Of a DNA stretch of 64,000 nucleotides, positions 44,476 to 56,442 are shown in pieces. Within the stretch, counting starts at the first letter, position 1. The number at the start of each line of letters is the position of its first letter. The notes below the pieces were generated by a model that was given only the letters and a program-made list of their open reading frames with translations, ran no database searches and was not told where the DNA came from. This DNA comes from Aurantimonas sp965217685 (GTDB lineage: Bacteria > Pseudomonadota > Alphaproteobacteria > Rhizobiales > Rhizobiaceae): contig CBDCIZ010000003.1 of the NCBI GenBank assembly GCA_965217685.1, positions 4,588,001 through 4,652,000 on the forward strand, read 5' to 3'. Position numbers and translations under genes: made by a program.

Positions 44476-46915
44476 ATGCTGAACCTCGCCGAATATCGCC
44501 GCACCGCAACCCGGCTCGCCGACTTCCTGCCTTGGGCCGCGCTCGCTGGCGACGGCGTCGTGCTCAACAAGGACGGCAGCTTCCAGCGCACCGCGCGTTT
44601 TCGCGGCCCGGACCTCGATTCCGCGGTCGCCGCCGAACTGGTCGCCGTCGCCGGGCGGCTCAACAACGCGTTCCGTCGACTCGGCTCGGGCTGGGCAATC
44701 TTCGTCGAGGCGCAGCGGCGCGGCGTCGACGCCTATCCGATCAGCCAGTTTCCCGACGCCGCCTCCGCGCTGGTCGATGCCGAGCGCAGGGCCGACTTCG
44801 AGGAAGAGGCCTCGCACTACGAGTCGCGCTATTTCCTGACCTTCGTCTATCTGCCTCCGGCCGAGGACGCCGCGCGCGCCGAGACCTGGCTCTACGAGGG
44901 CAAGGCGGGCCGGGGCGTCGACCCGCACGAGAGCCTGCGCGGCTTCGCCGATCGCACCGACCGCGTCCTGCAGCTGATCGAAGGCTTCATGCCCGAATGC
45001 CGCTGGCTCGATGACCGCGAGACCCTGACCTATCTGCATTCCTGCGTCTCGACCAAGCGCCAGCGCGTGCGCGTTCCCGAGACGCCGATGTATCTCGACG
45101 CGCTGCTCGCCGATCAGCCGCTGACCGGCGGTCTCGAGCCGCGCCTCGGCAATGCCCATCTGCGCGTGCTGACGATCGTCGGTTTTCCGAGTGCGACGAC
45201 GCCCGGCCTGCTCGACGACCTCAACCGGCTGGCCTTTCCCTACCGCTGGTCGACCCGCGCGATCCTGCTCGACAAGACCGACGCCACCAAGCTGCTCGGC
45301 AAGATCCGCCGCCAATGGTTCGCCAAGCGCAAGTCGATCGCCGCGATCCTGAAAGAGATCATGACCAACGAAGCCTCGGCGCTGGTCGATACCGACGCGT
45401 CGAACAAGGCGGCCGACGCGGACATGGCGCTCCAGGAACTGGGCGCGGATTATGCCGGTCAGGCCTATGTCACCGCGACCGTCACCGTCTGGGATGCAGA
45501 TCCGCGTATCGCCGCCGAAAAGCTGCGGATGGTCGAGAAGGTCATCCAGGGCCGGGACTTCACCGCGATGGCCGAGACGATCAACGCCGCCGACGCCTGG
45601 CTCGGCTCGCTGCCCGGCCATGTCTACGCCAATGTCCGCCAGCCGCCGGTCTCCACGCTCAATCTCGCCCACATGATCCCGCTCTCGGCGGTGTGGGCGG
45701 GGCCGGAACGGGACGAGCATTTCGCAGCACCCCCTCTGCTCTTCGGCAAGACCGAAGGCTCGACCCCGTTCCGGTTATCCCTCCATGTCGGCGACGTCGG
45801 CCACACATTGGTGGTCGGGCCAACCGGCGCGGGCAAGTCGGTGCTGCTGGCGCTGATGGCGCTCCAATTCCGGCGCTATCCGAACGCTCAGGTGTTCGCG
45901 TTCGATTTCGGCGGCTCGATCCGCGCCGCAGGCGCTCGCCATGGGCGGCGACTGGCACGATCTCGGCGGCGGTCTGACCGAGGGCGCGGACGCGTCCGTC
46001 TCGCTCCAGCCGCTCGCGCGGATCGACGATACCTATGAGCGCGCCTGGGCCGCTGACTGGATCGTCGCGATCCTGCTTCGCGAAGGCATCGCCATCACAC
46101 CCGAGGTGAAGGAGCATCTCTGGTCCTCGCTGAGTTCGCTAGCGTCCGCGCCGCTCGCCGAGCGGACTCTGACCGGGCTGTCGGTTCTTCTCCAGTCGCA
46201 GACGCTCAAGCGCGCGCTGCAACCCTATTGCGTCGGCGGACCCTATGGTCGGCTGCTCGACGCCGAGAACGAGCGGCTCGGTGAAGCCGAGGTCCAGGCG
46301 TTCGAGACCAAGGGGCTGATCGGCACCGGCGCGGCCGCCGCGGTACTGGCCTATCTTTTTCACCGCATCGAGGACCGGCTCGACGGCAGGCCGACGCTGC
46401 TGATCGTCGACGAGGGCTGGCTGGCGCTCGATGATGAAGGTTTCGCTGGCCAATTGCGCGAATGGTTGAAGACGCTGCGCAAGAAGAACGCGTCCGTCGT
46501 CTTCGCCACTCAGTCGCTGTCCGACATCGACGACTCGGCGATCGCCCCCGCGATCATCGAGAGCTGCCAGACGCGTCTCTTGCTGCCCAACGAACGCGCG
46601 ATCGAGCCGCAGATCACCGCGATCTATCGCCGCTTTGGGCTCAACGATCGCCAGATCGAGATCCTCGCACGCGCTACGCCGAAGCGTGACTATTATTGCC
46701 AGTCGCGCCGCGGCAACCGCCTGTTCGAGCTGGGTCTCGGTGAGGTCGCGCTGGCGCTGTGCGCCGCCTCGGCGAAGACCGATCAGACCGCGATCGCGCG
46801 CATCCTCGCCGAGTATGGCCCGGACGAGTTCCTGTCCGCCTGGCTGCGCCACCGCGATGTCGCCTGGGCCGCCGCCCTCATCCCCGACCTCACCAACCTG
46901 GAGACTTCGTCATGA
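44476..46915 (+). pseudogene. trbE: Conjugal transfer ATPase TrbE (VirB4 family), broken by one +1 frameshift
   Basis: About 813 codons long. The first frame (44476-45930) has the VirB4 N-domain and Walker A GPTGAGKS near residue 450, then FAFDFGGSIRAA. At 45930 one extra A turns the expected AALAMGGDWHDLGGG into a shifted frame. The second frame (to 46915) carries Walker B LLIVDEGWLAL and ATQSLSDIDDSAIAP. Everything else is intact, so this is a single-base event, either recent decay or sequencing error. The stop overlaps trbJ by 4 bases. Confidence 0.92.
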
Positions 46916-47673
46916 CCTTGATCCGTTCGCGCCCGGCATTGCTTGCCGCAACCATCCTCGCCCTCCCGGCGACCTCCTTGCCTCTGCTGATTCAGCCGGC
47001 CGCTGCGCAGATCACCGTCTGGGATCCAAGCAACTACACCCAGAACGTCCTGTCGGCGGCGCGTGCCCTCCAGCAGATCAACAACCAGATCACCTCGCTA
47101 CAGAACGAGGCGCAGGGGCTGATCAATCAGGCGCGCAATCTGACGAGCCTGCCCTATTCCTCGCTGCAGCAGCTCCAGCAGTCGGTGCAGCGCACGCAAG
47201 CGCTCCTCGGCGAGGCGCAGCGCATCGCCTACAACGTCCAGTCGATCGACCGGGCGTTCCAGACCACCTACGGCAACGCGTCGCTGTCGGCGACTGATCG
47301 GCAACTCGTTGCCGGCGCGCGCGAGCGCTGGCAGAATACGGTCGGCGGCTTGCAGGACGCCATGCGTGTCCAGGCCGGCGTCGTCGGCAATCTCGACACC
47401 AACCGCTCGCAGATGTCGGCGCTGGTCGGCCAGAGCCAGGGCGCGACCGGCGCGCTGCAGGCGACCCAGGCCGGCAACCAGCTCCTCGCGCTCCAGGCCC
47501 AGCAACTCGCCGACCTGACCGCCGTCGTCGCCGCCAATGGCCGCGCGCAGGCGCTCAGCGATGCCGAGCGCGCTGCGGCCGCCGAGCAGGGCCGGGAACA
47601 GCGTCGACGGTTCCTCGCCCCCGGCGTCGGCTACCGGCCCGGCAACGCCCGCATGTTTCCGAACGGAAACTGA
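46912..47673 (+). CDS. trbJ: Conjugal transfer protein TrbJ (VirB5-like)
   Basis: 253 aa periplasmic protein. Signal peptide ending PAAAQIT, then the usual WDPSNYTQNVLSAARALQQINNQI start of TrbJ, and a long helical Gln/Ala-rich middle. VirB5-type proteins sit at the pilus tip. ATG 46912 is in an ATGA overlap with trbE. Confidence 0.93.
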   Translation: MTLIRSRPALLAATILALPATSLPLLIQPAAAQITVWDPSNYTQNVLSAARALQQINNQITSLQNEAQGLINQARNLTSLPYSSLQQLQQSVQRTQALLGEAQRIAYNVQSIDRAFQTTYGNASLSATDRQLVAGARERWQNTVGGLQDAMRVQAGVVGNLDTNRSQMSALVGQSQGATGALQATQAGNQLLALQAQQLADLTAVVAANGRAQALSDAERAAAAEQGREQRRRFLAPGVGYRPGNARMFPNGN

Positions 47674-47683
47674 GGCAGGACCG

Positions 47684-47974
47684 ATGGACGGCAAGCTATT
47701 CGCCCGGATCAGCGCGATCGTGTTCGTCGCGGTGGCCATCACCGCGACCGCGATCGATCTGACCCGGAAAGAGCAGGAGCCGACCGCCACGGTCGTGCGG
47801 CCGGTTCAGGAGACGCCGGCCGATCCGCTGCGCGCGGGCCAGCGTCGCTGCCAGCTGCTCGGTGAGGCCGCCGCGCGGGACGCCGAATGTCTGCGCGTCT
47901 GGGCCGAGACGCGGGATCACTTCCTTGGTGTCACGCCCACGCCGACATCGCCTCCCCCTTCCGAAGGACGTTGA
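47684..47974 (+). CDS. trbK: TrbK-like putative entry exclusion protein
   Basis: 96 aa with an N-terminal transmembrane helix (FARISAIVFVAVAITATAIDL) and a mature part with the pattern LRAGQRRCQLLGEAAARDAECLRVWAE found in the alternative TrbK family. It would block entry of the same element into the host cell. ATG 47684 follows GGCAGGA; position between trbJ and trbL is standard. Confidence 0.85.
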   Translation: MDGKLFARISAIVFVAVAITATAIDLTRKEQEPTATVVRPVQETPADPLRAGQRRCQLLGEAAARDAECLRVWAETRDHFLGVTPTPTSPPPSEGR

Positions 47975-47977
47975 GCG

Positions 47978-49333
47978 ATGGGCGGCACCGGCGTCATTGA
48001 CCAGTTCCTCGAGGTCTTCACCCGCTACATCGATAGCGGGTTCGGCCTGCTGAGCGGCGAGGTCGCGTTCATCGCCACCACGCTGATCGTCATCGACGTG
48101 ACGCTGGCCGCCCTGTTCTGGTCCTGGGGAGCCGACGACGACATTCTGGCGCGGCTGGTCAAGAAAACTCTGTTCATCGGTGTCTTCGCCTACATCATCG
48201 GCAACTGGAACAACCTCGCCCGCATCGTCTTCGAAAGCTTCGCCGGGCTCGGCCTGAAGGCGTCCGGCACCGGCTTCACCGTCGCCGATCTCATGCGTCC
48301 GGGACGCGTGGCCCAGACCGGGCTCGACGCCGGTCGGCCGCTGCTCGAATCCATCTCCGGCCTGATGGGCTGGGTCTCCTTCTTCGAGAACTTCATCCAG
48401 ATCGCCTGCCTGCTGTTCGCCTGGGCGCTGATCCTGCTCGCCTTCTTCATCCTCGCCGTGCAGCTCTTCATCACGCTGATCGAGTTCAAGCTGACCACGC
48501 TCGCGGGGTTCGTGCTGATCCCGTTCGGCCTGTTCGGCAAGTCCGCCTTCATGGCTGAGCGCGTGCTCGGCAACGTGATCTCCTCAGGCATCAAAGTGCT
48601 CGTGCTCGCCGTCATCATCGGCATCGGCTCGACCCTGTTCTCGCAATTCACCGCCGGGTTCGGCGGCCAGACGCCGACCATCGACGAGGCGATGGCGATC
48701 GTGCTCGCTGCGCTATCCCTGCTCGGCCTCGGCATCTTCGGTCCCGGCATCGCCAACGGTCTCGTCTCCGGCGGACCGCAGCTCGGCGCGGGCGCGGCGA
48801 TCGGAACCGGCCTCGCAGCAGGCGGCATGGTCGTGGCGGGTGGTGCCGCACTCGGTGCTGCGGCTGGCGGTGTCGGTGCGCTCGCCGGTGGAGCGGCCGC
48901 GGCCGCACGTGGGGGCGCTGCCATGGCGGGCGGCGCATCGACCGCCTACAGCCTGGGCGCCGCCGGCCAGTCGGGCGCTTCTGGAATCGCGTCGGGACTT
49001 GGCGGCGTCGCCCGCGCCGGAGCCAGCGCCGCCACTTCGCCGCTGCGCCGCGCCACGTCCCGCGCCGCCGAGAGCATGCGGTCGAGCTTCGACAAGGGCG
49101 GTATGGCCGCGTTCGAGGCGACCGGCGGCTCCTCGACCAAGGGTACGGTCGGCGGCGAAGCCGCCGACGCCGCATTTTCTTCGTCCGCAGCGAGCCGCGC
49201 GCCCGACTGGGCCCGGCGGATGAAACGCTCGCAGTCCCTGACGCACGGCGTCCAGGCCGCCGCCCACGCCGTCCGCTCCGGCGACGCTCACGGCGGCGGC
49301 TCTTCCATCAACCTCTCCGAAAGTGACCGCTGA
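47978..49333 (+). CDS. trbL: Conjugal transfer protein TrbL (VirB6 family)
   Basis: 451 aa polytopic inner-membrane protein. Hydrophobic helices cover residues 20-290, and the long Gly/Ala/Ser-rich tail from about 265 on is typical of TrbL. It forms part of the DNA channel. Shares a TGATG overlap with trbF. Confidence 0.93.
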   Translation: MGGTGVIDQFLEVFTRYIDSGFGLLSGEVAFIATTLIVIDVTLAALFWSWGADDDILARLVKKTLFIGVFAYIIGNWNNLARIVFESFAGLGLKASGTGFTVADLMRPGRVAQTGLDAGRPLLESISGLMGWVSFFENFIQIACLLFAWALILLAFFILAVQLFITLIEFKLTTLAGFVLIPFGLFGKSAFMAERVLGNVISSGIKVLVLAVIIGIGSTLFSQFTAGFGGQTPTIDEAMAIVLAALSLLGLGIFGPGIANGLVSGGPQLGAGAAIGTGLAAGGMVVAGGAALGAAAGGVGALAGGAAAAARGGAAMAGGASTAYSLGAAGQSGASGIASGLGGVARAGASAATSPLRRATSRAAESMRSSFDKGGMAAFEATGGSSTKGTVGGEAADAAFSSSAASRAPDWARRMKRSQSLTHGVQAAAHAVRSGDAHGGGSSINLSESDR

Positions 49334-50012
49334 TGTTCAAACGACCCTTGACCCATTACGGCAAGACGCCCGAACCCGAGACGCCCTATCAACGCGCCGC
49401 GCAGGTCTGGGACGACCGCATCGGCTCGGCCCGCGTCCAGGCGAAGAACTGGCGCATCATGGCGTTCGGCTCGCTGCTCCTGTCGGCCGGATTTGCCTCG
49501 GCTTTGGTCTGGCAGTCGGCGCGGGGCACGATCGTGCCCTGGGTGGTGCAGATCGACCGGCTCGGCCAGGCGCAGGCGGTCGCCCCGGCGCAAGGCGACT
49601 ATCGCCCGACCGATCCGCAGATCGCCTGGCATCTGGCGCGCTTTACCGAGCAGGTCCGCTCGATCCCGGCCGACGCCATCATCGTCCGGCAGAACTGGCT
49701 GCGCGCCTATGATTTCACCACCGATCGCGGCGCGATGGCGCTCAACGATTATGCGCGGTCGAACGACCCGTTCACCAAGGTCGGCACTGAGCAGATCGCG
49801 GTCGATGTCTCCAGCGTCATCCGTGCCTCGCCCGACAGTTTCCGGGTCGCCTGGACGGAACGCCGCTATCAGGACGGTTCGCTCGCCGAGACCTCGCGCT
49901 GGACCGCCATCCTCACCGTCGTCGTGCAGCCGCCACGCGACGCCGAACGCCTGCGGAAAAATCCACTCGGCATCTTCGTCAACGCCATCAACTGGTCACG
50001 GGAGCTTGGGCA

Positions 50013-50016
<4 letters not shown>
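49333..50016 (+). CDS. trbF: Conjugal transfer protein TrbF (VirB8 family)
   Basis: 227 aa with one N-terminal transmembrane helix (IMAFGSLLLSAGFASALVW) and a periplasmic VirB8-type domain (YDFTTDRGAMALNDYARSND). An assembly factor of the channel. Overlaps trbG by 4 bases. Confidence 0.95.
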
Positions 50017-51058
<1,042 letters not shown>

Positions 51059-51062
<4 letters not shown>

Positions 51063-52276
51063 GCGAGCCCGACGCCCCAAAGGAGGAGGAAGACGCCCCG
51101 CTCGCCGGGTCGGCTCCCGATGTGGCCGCCCCGATGCGGTTGCGCGGCGAGACGCCGAGCGTCACCCGGCTGTCGCGCAAGGCGCTGGCGGGAATCGGCT
51201 TGGTCGCGAGCGTCGGCCTTGGCGGCGCTCTGGTCTATGGGCTCCAGACGCAGGGTGGCGACGGAGCCAAGAAGGAGCTCTATTCGACCGAGAACCGCTC
51301 GACCGCCGACGGCCTGGCGGGTCTGCCCCGCGACTATGCCGGCGTGCCCCGGTTGGGACCCCCGCTGCCGGGCGATCTCGGCCGGCCGATGCTCGATGCC
51401 CAGAACCGCGGCCAGCCGGTGCCTGCCCCCGGCATCGCGCAGGCCAACCCTGGGGTCGACGCCGAGGAGCAGCGGCGGATTCAGGAGATCGAGGCGGCGC
51501 GAACAAGCAAGATGTTCGCCGGAACCGAAGCGCGCACGACAGCCGCAGCTGGAGCCGCAGCGGATGGCGCCGCGCCGCCACCGCTACCCGATCCTACCGG
51601 CCTCGGCCTCGCGCCACCACCCGCGACGCCGTCCGCCCAGGATCGCCAGCTCGCCTTTCTAAACGCCGCTGCCGATCGGCGCACCGTCGCGCCCGACCGC
51701 GTCGCGGCGCCCGCGTCGCCGAATGTCCTGCAGGCGGGAGCCGTGATTGCCGCGGCACTGATCACCGGCATCCGATCCGATCTGCCCGGACAGATCACCG
51801 CGCAGGTGACGCAGAACGTCTATGACAGCCCAACCGGTCGCGTCCTCTTAGTGCCACAGGGCACGCGCCTGATCGGCCAATATGACAATGGCGTCGGCTT
51901 CGGTCAGCGCCGGGTGCTCCTCGTCTGGAACCGGCTCATGCTGCCGAACGGCCGCTCGATCGTCCTCGAGCGTCAGCCCGGTGCTGACGCCGAGGGCTAT
52001 GCCGGCCTGGAGGACCGCGTCGATTATCACTGGTGGGACCTCGCCAAGGCCGCGGCGCTCTCGACGTTGCTCGGTGTCGGGGCTGAGCTGGCCACCGACG
52101 ACAGTAACCGTCTGGTGCAGGCAATCCGTGACGGCGGGCAGTCGACGATCAACGATGCCGGCCAGCAGATCGTTCGACGGCAGCTCAACATCGCGCCGAC
52201 GCTCACCATCCGTCCGGGCTTTCGGGTGCGGGTCATCGTCACGCGCGATCTCGTCCTCGAACCCTATGGAGGCTGA
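51059..52276 (+). CDS. trbI: Conjugal transfer protein TrbI (VirB10 family)
   Basis: 405 aa. Cytoplasmic N-terminus, one transmembrane segment (AGIGLVASVGLGGALVYG), a Pro-rich spacer, and the C-terminal VirB10 domain (LQAGAVIAAALITGIRSDLPGQI, VPQGTRLIGQYDNG). Spans the envelope in the core complex. Starts with GTG. Confidence 0.95.
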
Positions 52277-52279
52277 CAC

Positions 52280-52498
52280 ATGGCAAAGCTTAAGCTTGGT
52301 GCGCTCGACGACGACAAGCCGGTGAAGGTATCGCTGGAAGTGCCGGCGTCTGTGCATCGAGACTTGGTGGCCTATGCCGAGCTGCTCGCCACGGAAACCG
52401 GGCGCTCGGTGGCTGACCCGGTCAAACTGATCATCCCGATGGTGCAGCGCTTCATGGCGACGGACCGGGGATTTTCGAGAGCGCGTAGTGCGAAGTAA
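52280..52498 (+). CDS. DUF2274-family protein at the end of the trb operon
   Basis: 72 aa, KLKLGALDDDKPVKVSLEVPASVHRDL and AYAELLA, the usual small protein after trbI in this type of element. It resembles a ribbon-helix-helix fold and may control the transfer genes. It begins 3 bases after trbI. Confidence 0.88.
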   Translation: MAKLKLGALDDDKPVKVSLEVPASVHRDLVAYAELLATETGRSVADPVKLIIPMVQRFMATDRGFSRARSAK

Positions 52499-52538
52499 TG
52501 CCGATCTTCCCATTGGCCTGACCAGCTCAAAAGGAAGA

Positions 52539-53435
52539 TCAACCAGCAAGTACCGCTTTGGACATGGTCCTGGTGAGGCTCAGCAACCGCCTAAGAGCGG
52601 GATTATCGTTCAGAGGCGACCATATCGCGCAAAAAGGTAGAATCTCATCTTTAAGTGGCCGATAATCGATCCCGGGGAATCGTACCACAACGGCTGCCTC
52701 ATGCACCACTGTGAGGCCTTGGCCCATGGCAACCAGGTGCATCAGATTGTCCCTGCCGACTCCATGGCGTTCGATGCTGGGATGAAGCCCCAGATCGGCA
52801 AGGTGCTTTACGAGATAGTCGTGAATTTCCGGACCGGGGTCCGTCTCGCTCACGATGAAATTTTGGCCCTGCAAATCCTTCCACGAAATCTCGCTCTTTG
52901 AGATGAGATGATGATCTGTCGGCAACGCGACATAGACTCGTTCATCCCAGAAATGCGCCCACTCGCTGCCATCAGCGACCGGTCGGCCCGTCAAGAAGGC
53001 AATGTCTAGGTCTCGGCGTCGTATCGCGGCGATATGTTCGGCAGGCCCACCTTCAATAAGAATTGGCTGGGCAGCTGGGTGTGCAGCAACGTACGCGCGC
53101 AATAGATTCCCAAGAAACCCCGCCGCAAGCGAGGAGAATATCCCAATGCGAACTACGCCTTGTTCGCCGCGTCCGAACGACGCGGCGTCATAGGTTGCTT
53201 CTCCGACATGCATCAGGGCACGACGCGCGCGCACCAGAAACCTTTGGCCGGCCTGGGTGAGGTGGACGCCGCCGTGATGACGGATGAACAGGGCGACCCC
53301 GATTTCGTCTTCTAGGTCTCTGATCCGCCGACTTAAGGCGGATTGCTGCACGCCAAGCGATTTGGCCGCCTTGCGAAAGCTCAAGTTTTCGGCCGCTGCG
53401 ATAACATATCGAAGATGGCGCAGTTCAATCGGCAA
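52539..53435 (-). CDS. LysR-family transcriptional regulator
   Basis: 298 aa. HTH with LSFRKAAKSLGVQQSALSRRIRDLEDEIGVALFIR; sensor domain follows. It points toward the trb operon end and marks the right boundary of the conjugation module. The SDR upstream is on the same strand, so no clear divergent target is seen. Confidence 0.92.
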   Translation of the reverse strand: MPIELRHLRYVIAAAENLSFRKAAKSLGVQQSALSRRIRDLEDEIGVALFIRHHGGVHLTQAGQRFLVRARRALMHVGEATYDAASFGRGEQGVVRIGIFSSLAAGFLGNLLRAYVAAHPAAQPILIEGGPAEHIAAIRRRDLDIAFLTGRPVADGSEWAHFWDERVYVALPTDHHLISKSEISWKDLQGQNFIVSETDPGPEIHDYLVKHLADLGLHPSIERHGVGRDNLMHLVAMGQGLTVVHEAAVVVRFPGIDYRPLKDEILPFCAIWSPLNDNPALRRLLSLTRTMSKAVLAG

Positions 53436-53542
53436 GGATCAGCCATCCCCTGCATTGACCTTGCTTTGTTTGCAAAGCCGATGACGCGTCCCGACGAGGA
53501 CATATGGCCTGCTCGGCGGCCAGTCCTCGTGCAGCCAACATT

Positions 53543-54415
53543 TTATTGGTGCTCTAGATTTGAGGCCGTCGGCGACAGTCCAAATTGCCTCCCCATCAGG
53601 CGGTCGATGAAGCGCCGGGGCAGCAGCGACGGCAGGGTTGCGTTCGCTAACTTGCCCTTGACCGGATCGTAGCGGGTCTTCGGCTTGGGTGCGATCAGCG
53701 CGGTGGCGATCACTTCGGCAACCTGCTCGGGCGTTAGGCCTTTGCGGCCGGTCTCGACCATCCAATGGAGGAACGTCCGGTACGGCTTCTCCCAGATGGT
53801 GCCGTCGATATGATCAAGCCGCAGCGCCTCCGCCTTGTCCCAGATCGCGGTCGCGACCGAACCGGGAGCGACGATAACCACGTCGATGCCGACCAGCAGA
53901 AGCTCGCGCCTGAGGCTTTCGGAAAAGCCCTCGACCCCGTGCTTGGACGCGGCATAGGCGCCCAGAAACGGCGGACCCATCCTGCCGCCCACCGAACTGA
54001 GATTGACGATCCGGCCTTTGGGTCCGGTCAGCGCCGGGTCGGCACCGACCAGCGGGGCGAACGCGCGGGTGACGGCGAACATGCCGACGAGGTTGACCTC
54101 GATCTGGCGTCGAAAATCCGCGACGCTCTGAACGAGCAGCGGGTCGCTGAACGAGCTGCCGGCATTGTTGACGAGCCCGTCGAGCGTGCGCCCGGCCAGC
54201 TGCTCGCGCACCTGCTCGGCGGCACCGATGATCGCCGCGTCGTCCTCGACATCGAAGACCAGAGGCGTAAAGCGGTCACTCAATTCCTGCTTCAGCGATT
54301 GAGCGTCTGCCTGCTGGCGCACGCTTCCGAACACATGCCAGCCCCTGTCGGCGAGCACAGTGACCACGCCTCGTCCAATACCGGTCGAGATGCCCGTAAC
54401 CATGGCATATTTCAT
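53543..54415 (-). CDS. SDR family oxidoreductase
   Basis: 290 aa. TGISTGIGRG at the start, NNAG, LSSVGG with the active Ser, and YAASK. Length and the tail (KPKTRYDPVKGKLANATLP) fit the 17-beta-HSD/retinol dehydrogenase-like SDRs. Divergent from a TetR gene, with two perfect repeat operators between. Confidence 0.92.
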   Translation of the reverse strand: MKYAMVTGISTGIGRGVVTVLADRGWHVFGSVRQQADAQSLKQELSDRFTPLVFDVEDDAAIIGAAEQVREQLAGRTLDGLVNNAGSSFSDPLLVQSVADFRRQIEVNLVGMFAVTRAFAPLVGADPALTGPKGRIVNLSSVGGRMGPPFLGAYAASKHGVEGFSESLRRELLLVGIDVVIVAPGSVATAIWDKAEALRLDHIDGTIWEKPYRTFLHWMVETGRKGLTPEQVAEVIATALIAPKPKTRYDPVKGKLANATLPSLLPRRFIDRLMGRQFGLSPTASNLEHQ

Positions 54416-54427
54416 CGCAGTTCCTTT

Positions 54428-54470
54428 GTTGACACTGTCAACCTAGGCGTTTCGAGTTGACGCTGTCAAC
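54428..54470. promoter_or_regulatory. Two 15-bp TetR operator palindromes
   Basis: GTTGACACTGTCAAC (54428-54442) and GTTGACGCTGTCAAC (54456-54470) have perfect GTTGAC/GTCAAC arms and are 28 bases apart. They sit between the SDR start (54415) and the TetR start (54492), covering both promoters. Confidence 0.85.
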
Positions 54471-54491
54471 CATCGTGCAATAGATGGCGCG

Positions 54492-55079
54492 ATGATTGAG
54501 ACGACGAAGCAACAGCTGGTGTCCGCCGCGTCGAGGCTGCTCGATGAAGGTGGTCAGGAAGCGGTCACGCTGCGCGCGGTGGCGGAGCAGGTGGGTGTTT
54601 CGCACAACGCGCCGTATCGCCACTTCAGCGGACGCAGCGCACTGCTGGCAGCGGTCGCCGAGCGCGATTTCGACATGTTGACCCAGGCGTTCGACGATCA
54701 GAACAGGGCGGACCAATATCCGGAGGCGGCGCTGCGCGCGGGCGCGGGGGCTTTGATCACCTACGGAACCCAGCATCGGGCGCGGTATAGATTGCTGTTC
54801 AGCGACCCCCAGCTGCCGCCGGACGCGGGTCTGAAAGATGCCGCGTTCGGTGCATTCACGGCTTTCAGCCGCCTCGTGGCGCGATGCCAGCAGGACGGCG
54901 CATTGCCTGCCACCGACATCATCAATTTGACGGGGCTGATCTATGCCGCGCTGCACGGAACGATCGATCTCCACATCGGGGGGCGCGCCAGTGGTGCGAA
55001 GGGACTGGGTAGCGTCGAGGTGACGGCGGGATTGCTCTTCGATCTTCTGAAGCGAGCCGCGCCGCCGACGGGCAGATAG
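54492..55079 (+). CDS. TetR-family repressor
   Basis: 195 aa. HTH: AVTLRAVAEQVGVSHNAPYRHFSGRSALLAAVAERDF, then a TetR_C_33-like domain (WHG-type, with YRLLFSDP). Divergent from the SDR at 53543, and likely to repress it and itself through the two palindromes upstream. Confidence 0.93.
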   Translation: MIETTKQQLVSAASRLLDEGGQEAVTLRAVAEQVGVSHNAPYRHFSGRSALLAAVAERDFDMLTQAFDDQNRADQYPEAALRAGAGALITYGTQHRARYRLLFSDPQLPPDAGLKDAAFGAFTAFSRLVARCQQDGALPATDIINLTGLIYAALHGTIDLHIGGRASGAKGLGSVEVTAGLLFDLLKRAAPPTGR

Positions 55080-55236
55080 AAGACGAGAGGAAACCGACGG
55101 CGCAGCTTGGCACCGGATGGGTTGAGAGGGTCGTGGCCATGATCTAGACTTCGACGATAGGTTCAGGAAAGAACTCTGCGATGCATCCATGGCCGGGCCG
55201 CAACCAAACGACCGCAGGTCGCTCGTTCGAGAGCAA

Positions 55237-56302
55237 TCAGACTTCGGCACGGCCAGCGTCGCGTGTTTGGCTGAGGGCCCGTAGCACTTGCGGCGCTACG
55301 GCTTCGCCAAGCAAATTGATCGACCTGAGCATTGCCACAGGATCCCATAAAGCCGTGCTCATCTGAAAGCTTATTCGCGCGAGCCCGCCAAAGGCCTCGT
55401 CCGCGGCGACAATCTTCCTGGCAACAGTCTCTGGATCACCAATCAAAAAGGAACCGGCTGGTGAGCACAATTCATCGAATTGCGCACGGCTCGGCTTTGA
55501 CCAGCCTCGCTCCTTTGCCGCTTGCCCGAACATATGCGCCCATCCGGGGAAAAATGCATCGCGCGCAGCCGATGACGTGTCGGCCACGAACCCCATCGCA
55601 TGCACACCCACTTTCAGGCGCTCGGGGCTATGTCCGGCTCTAGCCCCGGATTCGCGGTAAAGGGCGACTGCCGGAACAAACTGCTCGAAACGTCCTCCGA
55701 TAACCCCGATCATGAGCGGCAGCCCAAGGTGGCCGACCCGGACGAATGATGCCGGCGTCCCACCGACGCCGAGCCAGATCGGCAGCCGATCTTGATGGGG
55801 GCGGGGATAAACGCCCTGTCCGTTCAGGGCGGGCCGGTATTGACCGCGCCATGTCGGATGCGTTTCCACGTTGAGCCTGAGTAACAGGTCCAATTTCTCC
55901 GCGAACAGCGCGTCATAATCTTCACGGGCGTAGCCAAACAGCGAGAACGCCTCGCCGAACGAGCCTCGTCCGACGACGATCTCTGCCCGACCTTTCGACA
56001 GCAGGTCGAGTGTCGCGAACTGCTGAAAAAAATCTCACGGGGTCTGCAGCGCTCAGCACGGTGACCGCGCTTGTCAGGCGGATGCGACTGGTCCGCGCCG
56101 CAGCTGCTGCAAGAATGACCGCCGGGGCAGAGTCTAAAAAATCAGCCCTATGGTGCTCACCGACCCCGAACACGTCGATGCTCGCACTTTCCGCTGCCTT
56201 GATCTCGGCAAGAAGATTTTTCATCCGCTCTGCGGCCGAAAGGACAGTTTGAGATCCGGGTTGCGGTACAAACGCCGCAAAACTGTCAATCCCGAACTCC
56301 AT
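55237..56302 (-). pseudogene. Luciferase-like flavin monooxygenase, frameshifted at an A7/T7 run
   Basis: About 355 codons. The first frame (from 56302) has FGVGEHHRADFLDSAPAVILAAAAARTSRIRL, typical of bacterial luciferase-like monooxygenases. After ADPVRFF the run of seven T (56026-56032, seven A on the plus strand) shifts the frame by one. With six T the text continues QQFATLDLLSKGRAEIVVG into the second frame, ending at 55237. Because the lesion lies in a homopolymer, a sequencing error or phase variation are as likely as real inactivation. Confidence 0.85.
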
Positions 56303-56442
56303 GACATGACCCCCAATCTCGGTTTAGCTAAATCTGTTTGCTGAAAGGTCGGCTCTCTTCCAATCAGCGAATGACGACTGGAAATTGCCGCATCGTCTTA
56401 ACCGGCATTGCATTTGAAAGGGCGCGCGGGTTCTCAGATTGC

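Noticed and set aside
44299..45720. Minus-strand ORF of 473 codons
   Set aside because: Antisense to trbE and trbD with low-complexity composition; the plus-strand frame has clear VirB4 motifs.
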